From contig JBBHKE010002640.1 of the NCBI GenBank assembly GCA_037447655.1, forward strand, positions 794,569 to 858,568: a stretch of DNA of 64,000 bases, written 5' to 3'. Numbering within the stretch: position 1 is the first letter of the stretch; each line of letters begins with the position of its first letter. Shown in pieces: positions 14,265 to 31,464 of this stretch. The translations under genes were made by a program, and so were the position numbers. The DNA is from Zygnema cylindricum (taxonomy: Eukaryota; Streptophyta; Zygnematophyceae; Zygnematales; Zygnemataceae). The notes beneath the pieces were generated by a model. That model had not been told where the DNA came from. It did not search any database and was given only the letters and a program-made list of their open reading frames with translations.

Positions 14265-14795
14265 ACCGTGAGTTTGACACTGTGGTGTCCTTCTTTGTGG
14301 TTACGAGCCTTCATATAACAGGAAAGTCTCTTTCTTTCTTAGTCACTTTTAAACAATCAACCTTTAGATGTACTACACTTTAAATCACCCTCCTTTTCTT
14401 GAAACTGTGGTTTCCTCCATTGTGGTACCAAGCTTAAGTATAACGGAAACATCTCCTTCTTGAATTCGTTTTGAACTATCATGTTCTCCTTTAGATGTAT
14501 TACCCTTTAAATTTCCCTCATTGCCTTGACACAGTGTGGTTTCCTCCTTGGTGGTTCCAAGCTTTAGTGTACAGAGAACATCTTCTTCGTCTTGAATCCT
14601 TTTGGAACAATCGAAGACTCCGTTCAATGTACTACTCTTTAAATCACCCTCCTTGTCTTGACATAGTGTGGTTTCCTCCTTAGTGGTACCAAGCTTAAGT
14701 ACACAGAGAACATCTTCCTGAATTTGTTTTGAACCATCAAAGACATCTTTCGATGTACTACTCGTAAAATCACCCTCCTTGTCTTGCCCCCAAGT
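14265..14795 (-). repeat. About 128-base tandem repeat forming the E2F C-terminus and running past its stop codon
   Basis: Three full units and a partial one lie inside the last exon. Each encodes about 43 residues containing LKLGTT(K/M)EETT, then SK(R/Q)IQ. A further degenerate unit lies at about 14265-14384, beyond the TGA at 14387-14385. The coding units keep the frame; the unit beyond the stop does not. Confidence 0.85.
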
Positions 14796-17700
14796 CGTCT
14801 TCTTCCATGGTGATACATATGGAACGAAACCGAGTGCTTGGTCCATCACTGTTCCCTTTCTATTGTTCCCAAGTTTTCCTCCTAATTGGTAGTTTTGTGA
14901 CTCCCCAAACTTTGGAAGATGGTTAAAAGTGTTTCTCACCGGCGTGTCCGAAATGCTTAATGGAAAATCCCTTTGTGGAGGAAGAGGTAAGGAATGGATG
15001 GGAAGACTACTGAGCACTGTGTTTGATTGAGGCATTGGAAAAGAAGAACCACTGTAGAGCTGGAACAGTTCCCGAGGGTACTCCATATAAGCAGCCAAAA
15101 AACCTGGATCAGATCCATAAAAAACTAATTTTTGAATACATTTTTTTACGTAAAAACCATTTTTCGAATAATTACCTTTAGATGAAATTAAATATGAGAG
15201 ATTAGAATATAAAAACTCTTAACAGACAAAATTCAGCGATGCTCATGTCCACCACCGTAATTAGTGCGGACAGATTCTTTCTTTTTTTTATATATTTTCA
15301 AAAGAATTAGTGCAGAAAAGGGAGGAAATATGTGCCATTTTGTTAATCGTTGTAAAATTATTGTAAACTGTAAGCATACTCATTTTCTCAGTAAGATTAT
15401 CAAGCGGAAATAAATCTGTTGATTCATATCCATAAGCCTTCATCGGCCAGCTTTCCAAGAGTCAAAAAGCAATCATGAATCAGTACCAGTCAAAAGACAA
15501 CCAAAATGAACTACAAATTGGTTCAAGAAAGGACATGAAGTGCACATCAAAAAAGCTCTCTGGACATCTGTATGATGTAGCAACTACAGGGTCGTCCTCA
15601 AGGTAAACTTAAATTAGAAACATACAGGTACTTGCATTCTCTGACAGTCACCTAAACATACATCGCAATAAAATTCGGACTCTAAATGATAAATACAAAT
15701 GTTTACCTCACCCACATTGAGAGCATCATAGAAAATCTAGCGTGATTAAATTTACACTTTAAAGTAGATACATACTAAAGTGACAAACATCATTTTCGAA
15801 AAATTCACTCTTATTTTTTCTTCTGCCCAAATATCCATACCTGGATTTTGAACCTGCAAAAGCTGTTCAGGAGGGAAATTTTTTTGAACATAATTCCGAG
15901 TTCCGTGTTGATCAACCGCCATAACCGGCCTGATTCGTGACGAGATAGAAGTCTCAGGATGATGCGCTAGACCTCCTGAAAGTGTCGGGTAGCTCATAAA
16001 TGTACAAGGGCCGTTTTGGGCCACAGTAGAATTACTTCCTTCGAAATTGTTTTCACTCCTACAGTTCACAACCTCGGGCAGACATCCTTCTTCGGAGAAC
16101 TTCACAGCTTGGTGCTCTTTTGACAAACATCTTTCCTCCACATCCTCTGACTGGTTTTCAGATCGACCCTCTATCTTGCCAGTCGCTACAGCTGGTCGCC
16201 TATTTGCCACTTCATTGATGATGCCAGGATCTTGAGGTTCAGGTTTGACTTCTGGTTCACCATTCACCACCTCACCATCTGTCTGATCGAGCTTTTGTAC
16301 TTCCCAATCCATGGGCTCAAAAGACTGCCCAAGATCTACTTTCTTCCAAGAAGTTGGTGGAACAAGCTTCAGGATGCTGCGTGCTTTTTTTACAGGTGTC
16401 AGTGTCCGGACATACTTTACCTCCACGTTGACAGGGAGATTCTTTGTATCTCCGAAACTGCTACACTGACTTTGCGTGCTCAAAACTAGATCCAAATCCT
16501 GTATACTTTCACTTAAATGTTCCTTCACAGGTGATAGTGGAAGCTTGTCCGCTGTTTCCATGTTGGACCGTTCTTGTCTCGAATGCATTAAGCTAAGGTC
16601 ATCGATTGATTGTAATGGGACGCGTACAGTAAGAGTTTCCCTGCTTGAGTCTTCCTCTGTGATTTTGTGTTTTTTCGTCTCATCCTCCATAAAACTTACA
16701 ACGTGATTTTTGCTTGATAGCTCCCTGGACCTTTTTGCCGGTGTAATGCGCTGACTGGAAGAGGCTGTTGACTTTGTTACATGCTGACTTGATCCAAGTT
16801 CCTGTAATGTCGGTGATTGGTGACTTTCTTGAGCTGGAAAAGTGAGGAAAAGTACCAACGTGAGTATCTACTTCCTTAATAGACAGAAGCTAATGATCTC
16901 AGAGAGACAATTCCTTTCTTGACCTGGAAAAGTAAGGAAAAGTACCAATGTGAGTATCTATTTCCCAACAGACAGAAGCTAATGATCTCAGAGCAAGACT
17001 TCGTGGATTATGTACCAATTTACTGCTCTTTAGGCAGAGAATATGACATCAAGATAGCAGCTTTACACACAAATTTCATAACAGACAATTCAATGCCAGT
17101 GCTTGACTTGACAGCTTTGAATTGCCTGAGAAAGGAGCAGGATAGAAACCATGGCAGTAAAAATATGATGTCTGCTTTTCTGTGACATTTCAGAACGTTT
17201 TTGTGATCCCTCCAACAACTAGAGTCTACAAAGATACCCCCAGTCCAAATTACAGATTCTCCATTGATCATAAACACATAAGCAAACAGTTGAAGCTTTG
17301 GCAAGAAAGACGAACATTCAAAAGTTTCGCCACATAAAAACCCAAAAGAGGACCTTAGCTCACAACCATTGAAAGCATAAAAAACAGGAATTAAACAGAT
17401 TATCACTCACCTGCAGCAATGTTTACTAGATACTCCTCCACGCCCTTGGCACCAAGAAAACGGAAATTTTCTTTCGGTTTGGATTTCTCAAGCAAATTAA
17501 TTGTTGTCAGAATGTTTACAATATCATACAAACGTCGTCCTTTTCCTGTTGGCCAATAACCAGAGTGTCTTTACATCAGGAAAAGTGACATACAAAAGTA
17601 CTGGAAATAAATTAATTCAGAAACTACTACACTCTTTTTCATAGGACCTCCGAGCCTCTTCGCAACTAGTTATCCACATCTTTGTGACTCTCTAAAGCTT

Positions 17701-20700
17701 ACATCCATGTGGAGGTATGTATTTAGAAAATTCAGGACTTCGATTGTAAAATTTAGTTCAAAAATGGGTCCAAGTAACTGTAACTTACTTAAGTTGGACA
17801 TGTCAACACCCACGTTCAGAACATACTCCAATATATCATTCCATGACATGGGCCGACTCTGTACATAATAAAAAACCACATAAAAAAAAAAATGATATCC
17901 TGCCAAAGTAAGCATTTGCCCATCAAAAACAAAAAAAAAATACCAGTTTAGTTTTAGATATGCAAAAAAATTAAAGTATTGATTTTGATTTGGCTTTCAG
18001 ATCAGAAACTGAAACAAATCAGAAGTCCATTTAATACAATGTTACCAGCCAAATAACAAAAAAATGATTGCGCAAATAAAATTCAGCCAGAATCAATATT
18101 AAACGGCTGTCCTAACCAAGACACAATGTAGGTTCTTTAGGACACTGCAGCGAATTTATTTACGAGTTATGCATAATATGTAAAGTCCAATTGGACAGGA
18201 ATATGTGCCGTACTTCATCAATCAGAAAACTCTGAATAAACTTCTTGCACAAAGCCCGAAGTGATTTTTCTTGTCTGAGGCCTGCAAAAAAACTAAGAGC
18301 ACCATGAGACCATATTCCTAAAGAATATCCTCATCAACATTCGGGAAATCAAAAGTATTGGACCACAACCAGAAGAGTTCAAAAAGTGCTCAGCAACTAT
18401 ACAAGACCCCGAGCAAAAAAAGTGGAAAGAGCCAACCCAAATGCATCAAGGCATCTCATAGACTCATACATTAAGGCACCTCGAATTTTCGTGGATTAGA
18501 AAAAAATTGCTTGGACTTGGTATTCCAAGCATGGAAGTAGTATGCTCAGCTCAGAATAAAAAAACAGAAAAAACATAGATCGATTATTCTAATTTATTGA
18601 CCAAGACTTACCACGAGCATGACCAGCGCTACCGAGTTCTCCAACACCACTTTCATGCATAACGGATTTAGTACTCATTGTTGCAGGAACCTTGCTGACT
18701 ACATCCAGGGAAGGGATAGAAGAAGGATGCTCATTTTCCATATCAGAGCTTTCCGTCTTAGATTCTTCTTTCACAGCCGAGAAGTAAGCGTTTCTATCAA
18801 GTACTGTTTCAACAGCTGCCGAGTCTCCATGGCTCGCTTGGCAAGAATCCTGAGCCTTGGCCTACATCCAAAAAGCAGTGGGTATCCAGCAATTCATTCA
18901 GAAAATGAGATTGAGCGATCATGACAAACCTTTGAGAGTCAGAAAGCTAAGCAATTATGGCAAAAACACCAGAAAACTGAGCAATTATGGCAAATCTACC
19001 AGAATCAGAAAATTGGGCAATAATGACAAACACACGGAGTCAGAAAGCTGAGCAATTCTGACAAAAATACCAAAGTCAAACAAATATGTTCTGATACACT
19101 CAATCAGAGGCAGTCCAGTACAGCTTGCAGCTCATGATACTTGATTCTATACTGTTAACATATACTGCGTCACAACTCGCAAACAAATTGCTGGAACATC
19201 ACCTTCAGTGCTGTGAGCGCGTCCTGGATCTTCAAATGCCCATGCAATAGATATTCACTTTTTCCTCTTCGTTGAACTACCTGAACAGCTTCTAGAACGT
19301 TTATAACTTCGTAAAGTCGACGCTTTTTAACTCCTGCAGAAGCACATAAGAAAAACAACCAAACATCTTTACCAGTCTGGCCTCATAGAGACAGATGCAA
19401 GGGTCTCTTTCAGATTGCCGTGTCTTCTGAAAACGTATCGTAACCTCAATTATGCACAGCAAGCAGCTTCAACAGCCGGGAGAATGAACACGCTAAACAA
19501 TTGTTACTTGTAATACTAGCTAAAATGAAGTGACATCAATATGGCAAGAAGTCTCTCTTCCAGCAACCCCTCAGGCAATGACAAACTTTAAACCGGAAAA
19601 AAAAGTCCTCGTTGGTTCAACCGATGGTTTTGACAGATGGCACTGGTGTAAGTACCACGTGTTCCAAAGAACCTAGATGCCAGAAAAAAAGCGTGAATTG
19701 ATGGTACATACCTAGTAAGTCTGAGGCAGCATTCAACTCAATTATAGATCCTTGCTTGGCGGCATAATGAAGAAAGAAGCTGCAATAGGGTGTCAAACGT
19801 AACCAAGTCCCGTTATTGCAAGAGGACAACACAACCTCATAGAAAAAGTCCAGCAGCGAAATGTCTCCGTGATGCTATATTTTGTTATAACATAAAGAAC
19901 ATTGACGAGAAGAAGAGAGGGCCTTCAACAATGAGAAAACTTCCTGAAAGACTAAACAGAACAACCGAGCCTTGGGATGTATCAAATCAAACTTCTTCTC
20001 ACAAAAGTTAAGACGGCTAAAGCATAAAGATTGAACTGCTTGACGGTCACAACGAAACAAGACTTACCGGTTGCATAAGACAGATAAAGAATGGTCTCTA
20101 CGCACATACGAGTCCTTATCCTCCGCATCGGAGGAGCAAAACTCCGGAAGAGCTGCGGTACATGAGAGGTCCTCAGCCTGTTGACAGACAGCGTCACTAA
20201 TTTAAACTTTATTTTAAAAAGAATTTGGATCCCTCTCTATCTCATGTATGTTCCAGTAAAGATCAACCTGAATATTCTGCATGTTAAAGAAATCTTTGGA
20301 ACATAACCGGCAACAAATCCACTCAAATAACGAACCAAAAATGCTTCTGAACAAGGAATTTACCTGTTTGCTGCCAGAATCCTTCGACTGCATTGAAATA
20401 ATGTCTCGCAGTTCTGTGGACGATGTAGAAAAAGCTTGTGATTCTGACGGTTCCTGACAGGATTATAGAGAGCTCTGATCAGCCACAACTAATCGGCGTC
20501 TCAGGGTGATCTGTGGTGGTTTCAAAATATTTTTGTGCACTTCACCTAAATTACATCTGCATCGGACAGCCTCCGACCTGATTCCTGCTGCCAGCTGAAG
20601 GTTCTGTAAGAACTTTTCAACTTTTGGCTTATTTGAAAAGAACAGTGATTCGGAATGAGACTGTGCTGCAGAAACTGCATACCTTCATATTCTGTGTCGG

Positions 20701-22478
20701 GACGTCTACATGCAAAGCTTTTGTTTTTTTAGCCTCTGGTGGCCTTATACAACCAAACACAGCCTGCAAATCAAGGACAGAACATTGGTCGCGGACTTGG
20801 AAAGCTTGGCAAAAAAGGCATGTAAGAGTCGCAGTCATATATGCAATGTCTGGCTGCATTACAAGGGGCCAAATGTTGACATATCAACCAAGCAGTGACT
20901 AAACGTCGAATTAGAAATTGTTAATGTTTACCTGCACCATGCCAGTCGTAGCACTATCATGTTGTGTAGCTGGCCCTGTCAGACTTCCATTCCCAGTCGT
21001 AGGAGAGTGGCCTTGGAGAATGAGACTGTTTGATGGCAGCTCTGCAAAATAGCACAAAAACAAAAGTGCAATTAGACAAATAGAAGCTCACATATGGAAT
21101 TCTGAAAGTGTGCTAGTCTAACGTTCCCATTCTTATATTCCTGGCATTCAAAAACTAGTCAATGGCCCCACAGATCAAGGAAACTGAGTACGCCAATTCG
21201 TACATCGTAAGACACTAGGCGCCCTGCTTTCCTAATTATAATGTGAGAAACACTGAATGCCAAAACTGCTTGAAATTTCGGCACATACGTGAGTTTAGAC
21301 AAGCTTCTGCCACACGTATGGCTAGATGAGTACTTTTGCTTGTATAAAGTCCAGTTAACACTTGAAGCCTCACAGAAACATGAATAAGTTGCCAGGTAGA
21401 AAGTTTAAAAGGGCAAATTGACGATGTTGATGGCTGGCAGCTGCTTACTTACTGTCTGTATGACAGAAGAGCTGAAAGCTGGCTGGTCCACGAGGTAAAC
21501 CATTATTTCCAGTCATCTTGATACTAGTAGACACTGCGCTCCCAAGTAAGACCTGATCTTCTGTGTAAGCCGCCATCAGAAGCCGAAAATTATTTGTTCC
21601 ACAACATTTACGGATATGATTTCTTGCTTCGTCAATGGCAATGTGTAATTTATTCGTCGTCTTCCATTCACGTTCATACTCATCTGGTGAACTAGCTTCA
21701 CCATGATTTTGAAATTTGTCAAACTTCTGAAAACCTCGCAGCAATGGACCACTGCAGCCTTTTTGACACTGACTTCTGGTTACTGGTACCCAGTGGTATT
21801 CAAAGAGTTTGTCCTTTCCATATGGGACTCCATATGGAACCGCATAAACCAGGAAGATAGTCAGCCTTAAGTGTCGGTTGTCATTCAGCCTCAATCTGTA
21901 CTGTATACAGCTGTCCAGAAACTTTTCGTCAACAAAGCGACCGACTGGCACTTCAACTGCCTCAGCTACCACCAACAGTTCTGAAGGACTATTGCTGTTC
22001 GCTTCAAGGAGCTGCACGTCGATTTCATTATAGGCGAACTTCCCTCTAGCAAGTTTACGGGCTCTGCAAAAAAAAAATCAGCCATTGAAACACATCAGGC
22101 TTCAAGTAAACTGCAGGTATTTTCATGCTGCAAAGTTACTTACAAGACAGACTTGCAAAGCATTTTCTGGCTCAGAATATACGTTCTGCATCGAATTGAA
22201 TATTTGACAAACAAATTATATTGAAGATGTAAAATAACAGTTTTTAGAATTTGAGGTCTTTTCATACAAAACTTGAGTTAATTGTGCCACCTTATTTGAA
22301 GTTGCTCATTCCAAGCAACAGCAATTTCCGTTGTAACAGGACAGATAACAACGTCTTCGTCGCCAAAGGAGGATGTGCAAGAATTCAAATCCCTTTTGGT
22401 TGCTGAAATTGAACGAGCCTCTACCATCATGGATGCTTCAATTATGTGGTATGGAACCTCAGATGAAGGATCTGGCAT
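14385..22478 (-). CDS. Atypical E2F transcription factor with two DNA-binding domains (E2F7/E2F8/DEL-like)
   Basis: Fifteen exons join with consistent phase to 1218 codons plus stop: 22478-22291, 22063-21453, 21041-20932, 20763-20683, 20587-20555 (least certain), 20453-20364, 20177-20068, 19779-19712, 19333-19203, 18861-18612, 18281-18214, 17858-17789, 17545-17411, 16833-15841 and 15103-14385. Winged helix 1 (about residues 398-475) has RDHSLSVLCNR, ELNAASDLLG and KKRRLYEVINVLEAV. Winged helix 2 (about 560-648) has RQEKSLRALCKKFIQSFL and KGRRLYDIVNILTTINLLEK. Tandem RRLYD/RRLYE domains without a DP-type dimerisation region are the mark of atypical E2Fs, which repress cell-cycle and endocycle genes in the nucleus without DP. 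Residues 1-370 are an extension I do not recognise. The last 135 residues are tandem repeats. The ATG at 22478 is preceded in frame by a TAA. Regulation: an E2F consensus lies about 200 bases upstream. Target genes are not known from sequence. Confidence 0.9.
16827..16999 (-). repeat. Tandem duplication of about 80 bases (offset 90) at an E2F 3' splice site
   Basis: The stretch from about 16828 to 16909 is repeated at about 16918 to 16999, exactly 90 bases away, with few differences. The duplicated part includes the acceptor (CTTTTCCAG on the minus strand). Using the upstream acceptor (exon starting 16923) would run into a TAG, so the inner acceptor at 16834 is the productive one. Confidence 0.85.
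18905..19080. repeat. About 38-base tandem repeat in an E2F intron
   Basis: Four to five imperfect copies of a unit containing AGCAATTATGGCAAA or similar, in the intron between exons 19203-19333 and 18612-18861. A relic of the same repeat is seen in the duplicated copy at about 54.25-54.31 kb. Confidence 0.75.
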
Positions 22479-22680
22479 CGTTCTAACATGCCTTTTGCTA
22501 TAATTTTAGCGACTATGGTATAAAAGTCTGTCAAAGTCTCCTCATTTTTCTTCGAGAAGCTCGAAAGCAGAAACTGGAGTTGATAGACAATATAAGCAAA
22601 TATGGCAAGAGAGATGTCTTTTCAAATGATTTGAAACGAACTGCAGCAATCCTGCGGCAGATTGCTACACATATTGCATA

Positions 22681-22690
22681 TTTTGGCGCC
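22681..22690. promoter_or_regulatory. E2F-binding consensus upstream of the E2F gene
   Basis: The plus strand reads TTTTGGCGCC, which fits the E2F consensus TTTSSCGC. It lies about 200 bases upstream of the chosen start codon at 22478. Autoregulation by E2F proteins is known in plants and animals; binding here is inference. Confidence 0.55.
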
Positions 22691-24605
22691 TTTTCTAGAA
22701 CATAGTCACAAATCTGAAACCTTCCCTCCAAAGTTCTGGCGGAGTGTGACGTAGCGTGGCGTATCGTGACCTGAAATTTCGTCGAGTGCGACGTCAGTTC
22801 ACAGCCAATCGACGCTACTGTAGTATGCAGCAAAACTCGAATGTGCAGCAAAGTGCTGTTTTGTTTCGGTCTGCACCTCGCAAAGGACAGACAATTACAG
22901 ACCGTACACCAGATCAAAGTACGTTGCAGTACTAGAATGTACTATAGCATGTCCGCCAAGTCGCCGACTAATTTGTACCTGACCGAAAAAGGAATTGGTG
23001 ATGATACCGTATCGTATCTGTTTGACGTACGGCCGAAAGAAAGTTAGAATGTAGCTAAAGCTTGGAAAGATAGAACTTGGAAGCTTGAATCCTACGGCTC
23101 GATTTCGAGCGCGTTCGTCAACGTTGCTGTCTTGTTGCGTGCGTAAATTCCAAAAGCTGCCACGCTGCGCATGATGTCATTCTGCGCCAATGCCACGTAG
23201 GCATGAGATGGAAAAAATTCCTGGCCTTGCCACCGAAAGTACGCATGACCGTCCGATCACTTTAGTGTCTGGCGCCGATAGTGATAACTGAACCCAAGAG
23301 CGATATATTTTTGTCGTTTCAGAGATTTGGACCTGCCATGTGGCAGGTAGGGAAGGAAGAACCCAAATTTTCTGCTCGTCTTTTTGACGTTCATATGTTT
23401 TCTTCGGCAATCCAGATAGTGAAATTTCGTAAATCCATTGCCGCTCATTCTTGGGCTATGCATGCACCGCCGCAATATTAGCGCTGTCTCCACGCTCATT
23501 GGGACTCCCAATCCAATAAGTCACTCCCACGTCAGCGTACTCGTTGAAAAATTTGGCGCAAGGTCAAACATTTGGACAAATATTTTACCTGACGTGCAGT
23601 TTGACTTTTAGTGACTTATGAGTGTACGCCAAATTCTTCATAACGCCTGTTCCCTTAATTTCCTTCGGAAAACAAATCTCGAACATGGAAATGTCACGGA
23701 AACGTCACGCGGAAACGTCACGCGTACACTCTATTAGTGTAGCCAAGAATAGGTACTTCAAGCAAACCTATTTTTTTCCCAATCATGACGTTCTGTAGCA
23801 CCAACACGTGGCCCCAAAATCTCCCACATATTTAAAATTATCCTATTAGCAAACGTTATGTTCCCCCAATGAGGCTATTTTATTCTTTTATGGATATATT
23901 TACTTTTTCCATTGTCTGAATGCTCTTATAAAACTTTACTCTTGTCAATAACCCTAGGTTCTAAAAAAAATGTATCCATCAATTTCAAAAACGTACCAAG
24001 CTCCCATGTTATATTTTAAAGTGGTTCGAAATGTACGGATGGGTTGAAAATAAACCAGTGTAGGGTAGTTACACTCTTGAAATCTACCCTCAATTTGTTG
24101 ATAATATTTAAATTTACTAGGACTACTAGGAAAAATGTACTCTTACGTTATACAAAACAAGAATAGGTTTGATGACGTAATCACCTATGAGATATAATTT
24201 ATTGTAAAAATAGAAACGTTGCAAGTAGAGCAATGTCGTAGAGACATATTGAAGCTTTTACAACCCTAAAAAACCCTAAAATAAGAAAAAAGCAACATAT
24301 CTCGAGAGTTGGTGTCTTAACGCCTTCACGAGTCTCCCTTTCTTTTTTGGCCCATTCTCCCTCGACTTTTATATTGTGACCTTCCTTTCCGTAAATTTTT
24401 TGTTAGAGGTGGCATATTCTCTACCTCCCGTAGCTTTTGCAAAAACGTCATTTTTCTCCTTCCTCATTTAAGACCTAATTACCATGTCAAAGAAACAATA
24501 CATGAAAAGGTTGTCACTGCCACTCTAATTTTAGCTTCTGGAGGAGCTTCCTTGTGGATTTCCTAGCACCCGAATTCTCTCTTCTAGAGGCCCTAATCCC
24601 TAAAT

Positions 24606-24830
24606 TTGGCTAATGGCCACTCCCAATATTTCGACTCTTCTTTTGACACCTCCTCATTTCACCACCATTTTTGCAATTTAGCTTTCACTCCACAATCCAC
24701 ACTTATTGACGCTCTATTTTATACATGTGACCGTCCTTTCCCGCCTAATGGCGTCCATTTGCTTCATTACTCTCCTGGGGGCCAAACATGTTCTTATGCT
24801 TGTTTTATTTTTTAGGGTGTATTTACGGTG
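24606..24830 (+). mobile_element. Fragment of the non-LTR retrotransposon, zinc-ribbon region
   Basis: Translation contains PNGVHLLHYSPGGQ, matching PDGVHLLRCSHGGE of the copy at 39.3 kb. The nucleotide stretch GGCGTCCATTTGCTTC is nearly identical. Flanking residues align loosely and key cysteines are lost, so this is a decayed piece. Confidence 0.65.
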
Positions 24831-26042
24831 ATTCAAACAGACGATGAGGCTCTGCCTATCGTTATCAGCGTTTAAGGATTTTGTCAATGCAAAATTATAA
24901 ACTTAAATGAGGTTGTTAGTTAAACAGTTCTTAACAATATTTTGTGATTTTTGGGCAAAAAAAGTCGTGACTGAACCATTTTTGTTGGGACATTGTGGTG
25001 TGTTGTTAACTGTTCACTATTGTTCTCTGTTTGCTTTGTTTAACCCTTTGCTTTGTGTTTGTCTCTTTCTTGTAGTCTTTTTGTATTTTGCTTCCTCCCA
25101 TGTTAAGTTTGTCAAAAAAATTCCCCATCGTTTTCCAGTTTAGTTTGCTTCCTGCTGTGTTTGCTTTTTCAGTTGTCTTATCCCCTCAATTATTGTACCA
25201 CAAAGCTCAATCAGGCTATTAATTCGATATGTACTTTCATTACCCTTTTTTTTCTCTCTTTTTTTCTTTTTATATAAGACACAATCCTCGCGTAATGGAG
25301 CCATGAGATGCTCCATTAGTCCATGTTCACCAAACAAAAACGTACATAATCTGCATCTGAGACACTTAATTTCCATCTCGAACACACTACCACACTTCCA
25401 TCCACAAAAAACTGATCTTTTAGGTCAACAGATCACTAGCGACAAAATTTGTTCTATAACTCCTTGCAGACAGTCGTCGGTGCACCCTATAATACAAACT
25501 GTAACTCAATTGACAACCGTCACATGGTCTTATTCGACAACTGTGAATAATCTCGACAATGCTATTAACATTTTCGAAGATGTTACTGTCTGTTATTAAC
25601 TATGTTAGTAAAGATGTTATAGGATGCTATTGACAATGTTACTGTATGTCATGCCAATGTTATTGTATGTGATTTGAAGGCATTGTTCCCAGCCTCAATT
25701 ACTGCAAAAACCAACAGACTACAGAAGTTCATAGGCAATATACCCAAACTCCCTATACGACAAAATTGTAAATCCTCATCTGAAATCGAACCAAATCTTG
25801 TCCCATAACAACTAACTGCTCTCTGTAACTTCCCAAATGAGACCGTCCTAACTCGATCTCCTAAAGATAAAAGTACAGGACCAACTATAAGACTAAAAAT
25901 AAAACTTCGTCATCACTGTCCCTGGGTTCCTACATCAGTCTTCGATTCCTTCTCTCCACTTTCGACATCTTTCCCTTCTACAGCTTGTACCACGCCCCAA
26001 CTGTGGCGTCCCAACTTCTCCAGTTTGTAGGAACTATTCCTT

Positions 26043-31464
<5,422 letters not shown>

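Larger units (their letters stand above)
22479..26042. other. Upstream region of the E2F gene and spacer to the thiolase gene
   Basis: The first 400 bases are presumably the E2F promoter. A second E2F-like site, TTTGGCGCAA, lies at about 23552. Around 23685-23725 a GGAAACGTCACG phrase is repeated three times. One retrotransposon fragment (24.6-24.8 kb) is listed separately. I see no host gene. The stretch 25913-26042 is the possible extended 3' coding end of the thiolase gene. Confidence 0.5.

Noticed and set aside
16047-16706. Plus-strand frames antisense to the large E2F exon
   Set aside because: Shadow frames of a well-supported coding exon.
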